From Perca fluviatilis (lineage: Eukaryota > Chordata > Actinopteri > Perciformes > Percidae): DNA of 64,000 bases. This document shows positions 1 to 11,526 of the stretch, piece after piece. Within the stretch, counting starts at the first letter, position 1, and each line of letters starts with the position of its first letter. The position numbers and the translations under genes are program-made. The DNA is taken from positions 28,785,215-28,849,214 of the forward strand of contig NC_053127.1 of the NCBI RefSeq assembly GCF_010015445.1. Reading direction: 5' to 3'. Under the pieces are notes generated by a model. That model did no database searches, was not told the origin of the DNA, and saw only the letters and a list, made by a program, of their open reading frames with translations.

Positions 1-504
1 TGAAACCCAGTAAACACTAGAGGACAGCATTGCATTTTGATAAGATAACACTTGAATTAATGAATTAATGAACAGTATACTTCCATCTCGAGCTTCATAT
101 TTTATGCACAATAGGCAGGTTGAGAGGAAAAAGTAAAAAATGCAACAATTATATCACAGTTAATTTTTGTTAGAAAATGTTGATTGATAAAAAATGAGTG
201 TATCATAACCTATATAAACGATTACATGACATATTTCAATCAAGTACAGCCTTCATTTTTTGAAATTATAATTTAAATGCTTTCACTTTATTCACCTGAT
301 CTTCACACATGTTGATTTGCAGAATATATTTACAGTCATCAAGAACAGTTCCACTGATACTCAACACATAGTATATATAGTCTAAAAAAAATCCAATCTT
401 GTATAAAAATTATAACACATCATCGGAGAATAGTAATGTTTACTAACATGTTTACCAAAACTGAATCACAGTTGTACATTGATCGTTGGAGGTGTGTTAT
501 TTAA
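1..504. other. 3' flank and 3' UTR of the minus-strand TRIM gene
   Basis: AT-rich stretch with no supportable ORF. The part next to the TRIM stop codon at 505-507 should be its 3' UTR. On the minus strand an AATAAA hexamer lies at 287-292, about 215 bases after the stop, and is the best candidate poly(A) signal. Nothing else was recognised. Confidence 0.5.
287..292 (-). terminator. candidate poly(A) signal of the minus-strand TRIM gene
   Basis: The plus strand reads tttatt, so AATAAA on the minus strand, about 215 bases downstream of the TGA at 505-507. The distance suits a short 3' UTR. No transcript evidence is available here, and the use of this site is inferred. Confidence 0.4.
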
Positions 505-3500
505 TCACTGACGGATGATGGTGATGGCTGACTCATACCAAACCCAGAAGCCTGGATAGACGGCCTCGCTAAAGGAGGCCTTGAAGCGGTGGATGAGAGA
601 CATGGTGTCCCCTACGGCGTAGAAAGAGAGGGTACCTCCAGCGTGGTCTAGGAACACCCCTATACGTGATGAGTAGGGGGCTTTGATCTCTAACTGGTCT
701 TTGCTGTGGCGGGCTGAGTAGCTGGAATCAGAGCAGAAGAGGCTCCAGGACTTGCGGTTGTAGCCGATGCGGCAGGTGTCTCCGTAACCCGTCCTCTTGA
801 TGCCTTTGTAGGTGACTCCGATGGCAGCCCCCTCCCCGCTCCAGTCAACCTCCCAGTAGTAAGCTCCTCCAGAGAGAGCGTCCTTACACAGGACCTGGGG
901 CAGGGAGTCGAACCGGGAAGGGTGGTCACCGTAAGCCTGGGGGTCTCTCTTGAGGGCAGCTTTCCTGTTCCCTCGAGACAAGTAGAGCTGTCTGTAGGCT
1001 GTGTTTGAGTCCAGAGTGAGGTCGCAAGCATCTAGGGAGACAAATTAAACATTTACGTCACAAGAGGAAGCAGGGTTAAATGTTAAATGAGGAAACCCCA
1101 AGATGGACAAAGCCTCAGTTTCACAGCAGCTTAAAGCACCCGTCAACAGCTGCAAGTCATTTGGATTTCTAGTTCTGTTATATTGAACGTATTTAATTAG
1201 TAGTATACACGATTTAAAGGAAAAGTGTGAGACCCTCTGGCTGGACACAGAAATCAAAATAATAACTGGGGTTGGATGTCACCTGCCTGCTGTTTATCTC
1301 CACCTCTGCGGGTCACAGTTGGTGGGACACACGGTGGCCTCTCCTAGATCTGCTCGGCCTATTATCTCCCGGCCTATTATCTGGAATGCCAGAGGTATCA
1401 ACAGTTTGTGAGTTTGACCACAAACAGAAGTCCATCTAACAAAGTGCATCTTTAACCGTAACTGACCCACAACCTTTGTCCCCATTCTCCTGTGAGCGTA
1501 AACACTACGCGGTTGTTTTAGTTAAATACTGGTAACAACTGACCCCAGGCAACTTGCTTAAAATAGAATATTCTTATAATATCAGGAAAAATTATGATTA
1601 CTTGGATTTTCTTTTTTTTTTTGCTCTAATCTGACTGGTTAGTTAACATCAGTTTTTCGTGCATTCAGATTAAACAAGGAGGGAGCACATAAACTGCAAA
1701 CCTTAGTAAAATCACAAAGCTGTGTAAGTGCCAGCTAATATATTTGTAATGAGTCCATCCCAGTCTCTGTCAACACTGTGGGACATACAGTAGTTACTAA
1801 AATCAGATTTTGTGGTCAACCACAGGGTCTGACAGAGAACCTCATCAGCTTTTAATTTGCCTCATGCACTGAAACGAGCAGGGAGAGCAGTGATCTGTGT
1901 CACTGCATGCAGAAAACCGTATCAGAGAAGCTGAGACTCACATTTCAGGAAATCGTTCCTGTGCTGAGGTTCCTGGACTGGGACGGACTTGTAGACTTGT
2001 ACACTAGAACTTGTTACAGCTTCCTCGCCTGTGAAAGTGAAAACATGTAAGTTTAAAATATTGATAGTAAAGAAAGAATTGTTTTTATTTTACTTTTCTG
2101 AAATTACTTTCTATTACATCATACTATTAAACAATGAAAATTCATCAACAATTACGGCACAATACATGTGCTATCCCTATAAAGACTGGTAGAAAATAGA
2201 CATAATGTGGGTGCTGTTGATATTCTTGTTATATTAACCCAGATACTGCCATCATTAATGAAGCTGAGTTGAACTGCAACTTAGCCAAATTATATTTCAG
2301 AGGAGTGTGCTAATGTAAACTGGCTGGCAGTTTGACATCCTAATCAAAGTAAACTTTTAACCATGTGGCTGCTAAGTAACCTCAGGCTACCCTCTAATAA
2401 ATAACATCAAACAGGACTGCACCAAGTCCCATTAAGGAAGTTGTAAATCTATCTAACTGTTCCTTGTCCAACGATGCTTAACTCTCAATTTCTAAATACC
2501 ATAGCTCTGCTGCTTATGGATTGTCTAAAAGTAACGTGGTACTTGTATTAGTACCACTTACTTTGTTGCCCACATACGTTCAATAACAGGCAAATCATTT
2601 TTCTTAAATGGCTGACTCACTTTTTATCGACTGTCTCTTTTTGGATTCATCCAGCTGACAGAAGGTCATTTTGTTAACTGCAAAAACAAAGAATCTTGAG
2701 TTAACATAGCAACAGTGGTAATATGTTGATAACATGTGCATAGTGATACCAGAGATTTGAAGATGTAGCTGAATATTTAAATTCACTTTTTACTGTTTTT
2801 ACTGTTCAAATTCACTGTTTTTGAACTCACCCGCCTTGGCTACCCTAACCAGTTCGTCATTGCTGAATTCATTCAGGTGCTGTTTCATCTCCGAGACGGC
2901 CTTAGTGACTGGGCCGAAGGTGAAGTAGGGGTTGACGCTCACTGTGGGCAGCTCCTCAGCCTCGGTCTGGGCCGTCAGCATGTGGTAGGTCTAATAAGGA
3001 CAACGACAACAAAAACAGCAACGCAGTCATGATGATGTACACTCACTGGCCACTACATTAGGTACACTTGTTCAATCTATTGTGATCCAATGCAACAGCT
3101 CTGCCATAAACTCTGCCTTTACTAAGATGATCGTGTTCAGTTGTGATTGACACTGTCAGAGAGATATTAATAATCAAACTGCATGTTTATTATTGAGGTT
3201 GTAGTTTGCAGTGGTGTTGAACTGCATGATATTGAGAGGTGTTTCTAATATTTTGACCACCCCATTTACATACATGAGAGGGGCAGAATATTAGAAACAC
3301 GTTTCAATATAATGCACTCCAGCACAACACCAGCACCCACTACGACCTTAATAATAAACGTAGAATCTATATCTTTTTGAAAGTGTCAACAAAAACTGAA
3401 AGATTATAAGTTTTGTAAAAGGTGAATTCATGCCAGAGCTGTCATATTGGATTGCATTACATGGTAGAGATGAACCCAATGAGGTGAAGTTTTCTGTTTT

Positions 3501-5815
3501 ACATTTACAGAATGGGACTGTATGTTATACGGTGTATTAGATACGATATTTTGTAACACAAGTCTTTTAGCAGACTGGTGAAAACCGATGAATGGATGGT
3601 GGTCTTGTGTCAATACCATATCATGAAGGTGGTATCTAATTCATGCCTCTGTGGTAGCGGCGGTCAGTTACCTGGATGAAGTGGATGTGGTCCTCGGTGC
3701 GGGACAGCTGGGTGATCTCGTTGTCTCTCCTCTTCAGATCAGCAATCTCGTGGTTCAGACGCTCCATGTGGCCCTCTGCGTTGTTGAGCGCTGCTCTCTT
3801 GTTGGAGGAGATCAGCTTGGTCATCTCTTGCTGCATCCTCTCAATGGAGCGCATCATGTCGGCAAACATCTTCTCACATTCCTGCAGTGCTGTGTGGGCT
3901 GAGTTCTGCACAGGAAACAAGGACGCATGCCATAAATCAACTGGGTGTCACACTGGGTTTGGTAGCACACTGACAGAAGCTGTCATCACTACTACACGAA
4001 GGAATGTTGTCCGTGTTGGTAGTTAATTTTAACTTCCATTCATTGTATAGTGGTTATTCTGGTTGTATCTGGATTTGATGATATTGGCACAAACCTTGAG
4101 TGAGTCCACTGCTTGTTTTAGTTCCTCCATCTGCTTGAGTCGGTCATGAATCTTTTCCTGGATCTCAGCCTGGGTGGCACCCAGCCGTTGCTACGGGGAA
4201 AACAATAGATGTTGTTGTTAGTGATGACAGCAATTCCACAAATCATGAACTCAATAAAATCATGTAGTTGATTTTTTTTTTTTTTACTTAAACGTTAGAC
4301 TTTATTATAACAGTGTACAGCTCAAAGGTGAGAGTGGAAGCTGTACATGCATAAGGGGCATGTTTCATATATTGTAAGCTGCTCTGTCATTCATTACCTG
4401 CAACTGTGTCACTGGTGCAATAACTCATGATAGGTACATTATTCACAAATAAATGTTTTTTGTACATCTAACGATACTTGTGATTTTGAGCTAAGCCCAT
4501 TTTAGCCCATTTTAGCATTCCTAGTATACCTGCTGGTGACCAGCGTTGTCACTTTAAAGGAATATTTTGAAGTGGGTTTGTAAAAGGAAGTTTTCCATAG
4601 TCAGTGTGTTATCTACAGTAGATGGCGGTTGGCATGCCCCCAGATTGGAGAAACAGACCAGAGTACCGACACGGAAGCTAAGCAATGTACTGCTGTTGAC
4701 GGGGCAGCAACAAAAACGTATTTCAGCCAAGTTAAAAGAGTCCAACCTAACGAAAACAATATCTGTTTATGTGTACGCAATATTTAGAATTTTTTCAACG
4801 CTTCACCTTGCCATGAGACTGCTTTTTCCTTTGGCACAACATTTTCTCAAGCGCAACTTTACGCCGCAGATCTGATGTTTGGGTCAGACTTTCAGCGATA
4901 GTAGCATAGAATACACAAATACATGAAAATTCAAAAGAGTGATTATGACCGCAACGACAAAATGCCTTTCATTGTGGAGACAAGAGGATACTTTCATGAG
5001 CCAGAGTATGCAGAAGAAGAACTTTTGCAGAGGGAGACTAGGAGAACTGTTTAAAATAGTTTTTTTACTGCTGCCCCTGTCCACAGCAGTACTTTGCTTT
5101 GCTTCTGTGTCTGCTTCTCCAAACTGGGGGGTGTGCTGACTGCCATCTACTGTAGCTTATACAATGACTGTGGATAAGTACCTCATACAACCCCACTTCA
5201 AAGTATCCGAACTATCCCTTTAAGTAAAGTAAAACGTACCTGCTCATCTGCCCGCTCCTGCTCAGCAGACACCATGTCGTGACCTTTGTGTTCTTTCACT
5301 GTACACAGCACACAGATACACATCTCATCGGTGCGACAGAACAGCTCCAGACCCTTCTGATGCTGGGGACAGATCTGTCTGTCCAGGTGGCCGATTTCAT
5401 CCACCAGCTTGTGTCTTTTAAAAGTGTTGGACTCGTAGTGGGGCTTGAGATGCTTCTCGCAGTAGGACGCCAGACACATCAGGCAGGTCTTGACGGCCTT
5501 GTGCTTCTTTCCAATGCAGATGTCGCAACCTACATCCTGGGGTCCTGCAAAGTTGTAGTCAGGGGACGGAGGCGGAGGCGGAAAGGATTCAGTACTACGT
5601 TGAATGCTGGAGAGCCGGGAGCCTCCCATGCGTCTCGGGGTGGGCCTCTTGTTGTAGGTAACCTTGCACTGTGGGCAGAGGTACGAGCCCGTGTGGTCAG
5701 CATGGTCCCAGTATGTCTTCAGGCAAACGGAGCAGAAGATGTGGCCACATGGGATGGACACGGGATCCCTGAGGTATTCCTTACACAGGTGGCAGTTGTC
5801 CTGGTCAGATGACAT
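505..5815 (-). CDS. TRIM-family E3 ubiquitin ligase (RING, B-boxes, coiled coil, PRY-SPRY), finTRIM/TRIM29/TRIM25-like
   Basis: Six coding exons join in frame into 559 aa: 5815-5240, 4190-4095, 3905-3672, 2990-2831, 2028-1942 and 1031-505 (TGA at 507-505), all with GT/AG borders. Exon 1 carries a C3HC4 RING (C8, C11, C23, H25, C28, C31, C47, C50) and two B-boxes (about residues 94-125 and 147-180). Exons 2-3 are charged, leucine-rich coiled coil (about 190-302). The last exon is PRY-SPRY (about 385-559). Members of this group ligate ubiquitin, and many fish relatives act in interferon and antiviral signalling; that role is inferred here. The ATG at 5815 is the first Met before the RING, and a TATA-like box lies upstream. 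It pairs head-to-head with the TRIM gene at 11527-16112, whose internal exons of 96, 234 and 160 bp match in length and phase. It has one 87-bp linker exon where the partner has two (57 and 60 bp). The exact orthologue (ftr82/83-type, trim29 or trim25) cannot be fixed from sequence alone. Confidence 0.88.
3043..3490. repeat. palindromic (fold-back) MITE in an intron of the minus-strand TRIM gene
   Basis: The left half begins with the fish repeat motif ctcactggccacta. The right half (about 3285-3490) is its diverged reverse complement. Matching blocks include gtgtttctaatatt (3239-3252) against its complement at 3287-3300, and the aacagctctgcca motif near 3093 against tgccagagctgt near 3432. 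The transcript could form a long hairpin of about 200 bp per arm. No coding capacity. The family name is not certain. Confidence 0.6.
4558..5219. mobile_element. TTAA-flanked fold-back DNA transposon (piggyBac/Kolobok-type MITE) in TRIM intron 1
   Basis: TTAA occurs at both borders (4554-4557 and 5220-5223). The ends are inverted: ttaaaggaatattttgaagt on the left, and ttaaagggat...ctttgaagtgggg as the reverse complement of the right end. Inverted similarity continues for about 150 bp per side, for example ctacagtagatggc near 4612 and gccatctactgtag near 5141. No transposase is present, so it is non-autonomous. It makes up 662 bp of a 1049-bp intron. TTAA targets are known for piggyBac and Kolobok elements, and I cannot choose between them. 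Confidence 0.75.
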
Positions 5816-5928
5816 GGAGACGGTTTAGTGCTGTTTCCTCGAATGCAGTGAAGATGCTGCGTCGACAGTCAGTGGCTTGTGTCAGCGGCACAGTGGCAAA
5901 GTGACTCAACATGTACTACGGGCTCACG

Positions 5929-5935
5929 TTATATA
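5929..5935 (-). promoter_or_regulatory. TATA-like box of the minus-strand TRIM gene
   Basis: The minus strand reads TATATAA, 114 bases upstream of the ATG at 5815. That would give a 5' UTR of roughly 80-90 bases if transcription starts about 30 bases downstream. Context supports a promoter but no start site is known. Confidence 0.45.
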
Positions 5936-5940
5936 GAGTA

Positions 5941-8140
5941 AACAGAGAGGGTGGCTAAACTGGTTAAGCCGAAACCAGTCAAACAAGGGCGGGGCAAGAG
6001 AAGGACACAGTGAATGCCTTCATCAGTTACAGAACGTAATAAAAAAGAATGGACTTTGTAATCATAAAATAGGATTGGCCTTGAGTGTTGGCAGCCAATG
6101 TGTAGTTTCTCAATGCTTTTTTTTTTTATTTCATGTAGACACATAAAATAAACAATATAGGCCTTGAGGGTTTTATACTTTTTTTGAGCAGGAAATGGGT
6201 TCAGACAGAAAATGACAAGTGCTGTTTAGAATAATGTTAGTAGTATTTGCATGCCATGAACAGATGAGTAATAAAAAAAAAGGTACATTCAAAAGTAAAC
6301 AGTCATCTATGAAAGTGCAGTGTAAAGAAACCACAGGTGTGTCATGCTCTTCAGTTGAGTGAATTGCTGAGGGAATGCCCACAACAGTGTGTTCCCTCTG
6401 GCCATGGGATGATGACCCAATCAAGTCACAGTACAAACTGACCACACACTAAAAAGATGATGTTCTACACTTCTTCTTCAGCTCTTTGACTAATAATAAT
6501 ACACCTGCTTTTCTGGTGGACAACTTCAATGTCTCATCAGTAGGACCATCAACCAAACCTTTGTTCACTTCAGTTGGTTTGGCCTTCTCGAGCCTGTGAG
6601 ACTTCCCTAACCTTCATCTCACCTGTAACCAGTTAATGATCAACTCTGGGTTACTTTGCATTTGTTTACTGAGGTTTGACAGCACGTCTGCAGTATCTGT
6701 AAATCAACGCTGGAACTATATTTCTGTGGCATAAACTCAACTTTAATACTATAAGAAGAAAAATGTGCTCCTTGAAAACCAATTCTAAGAACGTTTCCGC
6801 TTCTGAGCTAAATACCTTCCTCTGCCGATTTCACCTTACAGCGAACACACCTCCTGCCAACATGGAGTTTCAGGGCTGTTGAAATGGAGATAGGAATGCA
6901 ACTACACTTGATAGCCCAGATAACAGGAGGGCCGAGCAAGCCTGCTTAAAAGATTCCATTGTGTTAGAGCCAGCAAGGGCCCGAGCAGAGTGCCAGGCAG
7001 TATAGGGTCTGTTGTCCGTCAACAACAGTAACTACTGCTGACATGCAAGACTAAATGTAGCATATTATTTGATCCAAAAAAAAAGTCGAATGACATGGCT
7101 ATACTCTTCTGTGCAAGTCCTGCAACACTAACTTGATGAGGGGATGATAATAAGGTGAAAACTATCAGTGTTAACAAAAACATACAGTATATTTACAGTT
7201 GTAAAGTAATGAAAAGATCCAACTTGATCTAGGCGATGTCACCAGTTCGCAAGAATGACTTTATTATGATTTATATAATTACATTTTTATCTCACAGTTT
7301 GACAAAGTTAATATTTATTGCATGTCCTTTGCGTGTGAATGAAATCAGTTCAAGGTTCTTTATTTGTCAAGTGCACAACAATAACAGAAGTAGTCATTTG
7401 CAATGGAAATATTAGGCCTCAGGCACCTCCAACAATGCTCATGAAATAAAAAAATATATATATAGGGCTACAATAAAATATGAATAAAGTAGTATAATTA
7501 TATAATAAATACATTTGTGTAGACAGTATTGCAATAATATATGTAAAGAGGTGTAAACTGATCCCATTTCCAATGGCAGTGACAAATACAACAGAAAAAC
7601 TGAAAATGAAAATGGTTGTCACTGTGACTTGACTCTGATTACAAATGAAGCCAGTATCAGACTGGAACAGGCCTCTAAACTGACACTAAAATAGGTCTTG
7701 ATTCAATTTGGATATTTTGTTGTTGTCTTGCAAAGCATGTTTTCTTATCTGTACTTCGTTCTACCAACCTAGCTGGCCCTTTAACCCTGTTTGTAGCCAG
7801 AAGGTGGACTTTGCTTTCATAAAACAAAAATATAGAAAATGTATACACAAGAAGAACCTGTTGCTCGCACATAAAGGGGAAAAGCAGGAAAGGTGAACCC
7901 TCTCCTTGATATAATGTTGTTTATGGAGAAGGAGAACCAGGAAATGAGTCGGGGGAAATGAGTCGGGGGAAATGAGTCGGGGGAAATGAGTCGGGGGAAA
8001 TGCACCGCTGCCAAGCCACGGCCGAGCGATGTGCGTCGCTGTGACGTGTAGTTACATTTTTCGTAGGCTCTGGCGTAGACGCAGAGGCTGTCTGCGGGGG
8101 TACACCTGTTCTTATTTATTTTATATACAAATGCATGCCA
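5941..8140. other. intergenic DNA between the two divergent TRIM genes, part 1
   Basis: No gene is supported. Around 7345-7420 there is a fish interspersed-repeat tail (ttctttatttgtcaagtgcac), typical of LINE 3' ends. A 14-bp tandem repeat lies at 7941-8002. Otherwise the DNA is AT-rich and not recognised. Confidence 0.5.
7941..8002 (+). repeat. 14-bp tandem repeat, four full copies
   Basis: The unit gaaatgagtcgggg is repeated perfectly at 7941, 7955, 7969 and 7983, followed by a 6-base partial copy. The copies are identical, which points to recent slippage or unequal exchange. Confidence 0.95.
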
Positions 8141-8998
8141 AAGCCAGCACGCCAGGCGTCACATCATTAAGTTTGCTGACGACTCGGTAATAGTGTCACT
8201 GCTGACTCACAACGACCCCGAGTATGGCGCTACTTTAAATGATTTTACAGCGTGGTGCAGGTCGTCTTTTATGAACATCAACGCGGCAAAAACTAAAGAA
8301 ATGCTGATCGACTTTAGGAAGAATCCCCCCACCCTCTCTCCGACCCTTATTAATGATCAAGCTATCGAAGTGGTGAAGCAATACAAATACCTCGGTATTA
8401 TAATAGACGACAAACTCACCTTCGAGCCTCAGGTTGACGCTGTCTGTAAAAAAGCACACCAGCGTATGTCTTTTTATCGTAAACTTCGCAATTTTAATGT
8501 CGATAAGACCTTTATGAGGATGTTTTATTGTTGTTTTATTGAAACTATTCTTTCCTTTGCCTTTGTGAGCTGGTTTGGGACCCTCACTCTTAAAAACAAA
8601 AACAGGCTGCAATACATTACTAAAGTGTGTGGAAAAAATTCCCTGAACTCACTGACTGACTTAAAATCTCTATTCGAGACAAGGACCCTGAAGAAGGCCC
8701 AGTCAGTCCTGGCTGATATAAACCACCCCTTGAACAGCTACTTCATGTTGTTGCCGTCTGGCCGCAGATTCTGTCTGCCTAAATGCAGGACAAACAGACA
8801 CAAAAACTCTTTTGTTCCTGCTGCTATAGGTTTTGTTAATAATTCAATGTGAGATGTGGACTTTTGTGTAGTATGTATTTACTTGTGTTCTCCATCGATA
8901 TTGTCTGTTGTCTGTATGGCTTATGTGTCGTTTATGTTGCACTTTATTTGCTGCAAAACGAATCGCCCCTCGGGGATAATAAAGACTCCTTGACCTTG
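8140..8998 (+). mobile_element. 5'-truncated non-LTR retrotransposon (Rex1/L2-like), 3' end of reverse transcriptase and tail
   Basis: From about 8168 the plus strand encodes KFADDSVIVS, the catalytic FADD block of reverse transcriptase. An open frame follows to 8852 with KTKEMLIDFRK, the YKYLGIIID block, and the C-terminal LPSGRRF segment usual in fish Rex1/CR1/L2-type elements. The 5' part is missing. The 3' end reads ctcggggataataaagact followed by short ttgacct-like sequence, a familiar fish LINE tail. It lies between the two TRIM genes. It is a remnant, not a host gene. Confidence 0.85.
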
Positions 8999-9009
8999 AG
9001 CGTTGATTC

Positions 9010-11213
9010 AACGCAGAAGCATAATACGGCCTTAAGGGGCAAATGCACACTGTCAATGTATGTCTACTAAAAGTGCTGATTTTGCCACTAATATGTTCAG
9101 ATTTTTTTTTTTTTTTTTTTTTAAATATGTTTATTAATTTTCAAGAAAAAGAGTAAAAACAATAAAGAAAGAAAAAAAAAACTAACAAAGAACTCAACAT
9201 ACGAACACAGCACATCTTGAATGACAACAATAATCCATTGTATATGTTCAGATTGTTATTATAAGTATCTGCCTATATTATGGCGATTATTAGCATGTTT
9301 ACAATTTTTAAATAAAGAATGATATACTACCATGCACTTGTGCACACATTACAACTCTTCACAAGTCTTACACAACACCTCCCTGTACTCAAGTGAAACC
9401 AATGTAATGTCATGTGTTCACTCTCATTGTAGGTTTATAGGCTACTCCCAACCCTAAAACACAAACATGCTTTCCTTGAACTTCCCCTGAATGGTTTCTA
9501 AGAAAAAGGGCTGACCCTTTTTTTGAAGTGTCGGTTTGACTTAAACTGCCTATCATGCATATTATTATCACGACACCGTAAAAATATGGGAACGCTATTT
9601 TCGGGATTATTATTATTATTTGAATGCAACTCTGACAGACACTTCACAGTGCCGGTTTTTGCTCATCCCCTGGCTGAGGTTGTCGTGACAACAGTGATGC
9701 TTACTAATGGTGTGCTGCCTTTCCATTCCAATTTTGTCTGTGTCTGTTTAAGTACTCTTCACCCTTTGTGTGTCATCCAGCATCAACAAATGTGTCCACT
9801 GCTTTTCCCAGAACACATTTTAACATTGTTTTTTCCTGTTTTTATTACTCACGCTCAGTGAAGTGGGTCCTTTGTTTCCTCTAATCAACTACCCATTTGT
9901 GCTGTCCTGCACTTGCCCTGCAGAAAGCGGTCCAAGTTTTTACCTAAACTTGGACTGAGCTATAGATGACTTCAAAGATCACTGGGACTTGTGTCTTGTG
10001 TCATAAACATGTGCATGCTTCATAATAACTTTCTGAAAGAACCAGACATCTTTGGACCTGTGCACAAGTCTTTACTTGTCTATCTCTACCCTGTTCAAAG
10101 TTTTGTCCACTAGCAGTGCTGCTCGCCACTAACAGGTAGTTAATCTGTAAGCAAATAGTGCTCCCTTTACTCTGCAGGAAGGAAAGAAACTGGCTTATCA
10201 GAAACCTGACCTAATATGGAGAGGTGAAACTGCCTGGTGCATGAAGTAATGCAAGATATGAATTGAACGGTGCAGCCAATACTTTTTACAACCTTAAAGT
10301 AACATGAATTATTTTTTACTATATGATTCTGCATCAGGCAGAGGATTCTAAGTAGACTACAAAAACCTTTATTTCAAGCAAGAGCCCTTTCACAGTAGGG
10401 ACTCTAACATTGAACAAAAGACAGAAAAATACTGAGAATGGAGCATTATTATTGATCGAAAACAGTAGACGAGGCTAAGATGTCAGCAGACGCTTGATAC
10501 AGAGCGTGAGTCAGGGTCTCCTGTGAAGTTTTTCCCCTTGCTACACTATGAGAGGGATATTTTTAGGAATTAAAAAAATGCAACATAACCTTTGATGAAG
10601 CATACACACAAATATGTAAAACATCCATTGCAACAACACACCTGGACCTGAAAGGACTGTGCGCGCGCACTCGTGCATGTGTGCGTTTCCGTTTGGTGTC
10701 TCAATATTTTCTTGCACAAACATTTACACATGTACAGTTACAAAATGACTTGTAAAAGTACCCAGACTGGTCTGACTGGACAGTGTAAATACTACAGCTC
10801 TGAACATGTGCTGCTCTAGGACAAACTCCCTACAGCAAGTTAAACATTTAACACGTTTTGGGTGATAGAAGGAGCAACGACATCCCTAGTGTTTGAAATT
10901 ACTTCAAAACTCTGCATGAGTTCAGAGTGTCTCTGTTTGTTCATTGGGTGGTCCCTGAAATTCCTACAGTACTTTAGGCTGCATTTGTGTTTGTCGGACT
11001 ATAACCGGTTTGAGACAATGGCGATTCTGTCTGACAACAATAGGTGGAAATACAGCTGCAGAGAAGTGTGCACACAATTCAGCCGCAGATGAGCCACATG
11101 AGAAAAAATGAGAATAAAGGAAACTGTGAGGTAAATAGAACGGATGCTTTTTCTGGCACATTAGTTGTCGCTGTGTGCTTTTTACATTTCATTCATTCTC
11201 TTTCTTTCACTCT

Positions 11214-11254
<41 letters not shown>

Positions 11255-11526
11255 CCTGTCTGCCCGCCCTCTCTCCCTCTCCCTCTTTGCTCAACCTGCT
11301 TATCTGAACTGGGCAGGGCTCGATATACTCACAGCACAGGGGGACGGCCTTGTCTGCTTTCAATCAATAACCTCTGGAATTCAGAAATACAAGTCGGTCC
11401 TGTCTCTGGCAGGCTGTACCTAACTCTTTTGGGCGGGATCCCAGGCACACTCAACGGAATTTCTATCAGCTCCTGGCTCTCTCTGTCTGTTTTCGCAGAT
11501 CTGACTGCGCTTTGAGCCCTATCACA
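9010..11526. other. intergenic DNA upstream of the plus-strand TRIM gene
   Basis: No gene is supported. A T-rich run at 9101-9122 followed by a gtttattaattttcaag stretch resembles the reversed 3' tail of an L1-type LINE (compare 37323). A (CT)n tract lies at 11216-11251. The last 200 bases probably hold the promoter and 5' UTR of the TRIM gene, but no clear TATA box was seen. Confidence 0.45.
11216..11251 (+). repeat. (CT)n microsatellite
   Basis: About 36 bases of near-perfect ct dinucleotides, roughly 275 bases upstream of the ATG of the plus-strand TRIM gene. Confidence 0.95.

Noticed and set aside
7941..8002. Short regular repeats that could suggest a CRISPR array
   Set aside because: The units are directly adjacent with no spacers and the genome is a fish. 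It is a minisatellite.
9523..9861. 112-aa plus-strand frame in the TRIM intergenic region
   Set aside because: No start context, domain or codon bias that supports a gene.
11185..11215. Possible interferon-response element (tttcattcattctctttctttcac) upstream of the TRIM gene
   Set aside because: The spacing does not match GAAANNGAAA on either strand, and the site merges into a CT microsatellite.
11512..11526. Five extra residues upstream of the plus-strand TRIM start
   Set aside because: That frame opens at a TTG codon. The ATG at 11527 has a proper Kozak context and matches the start of the family.
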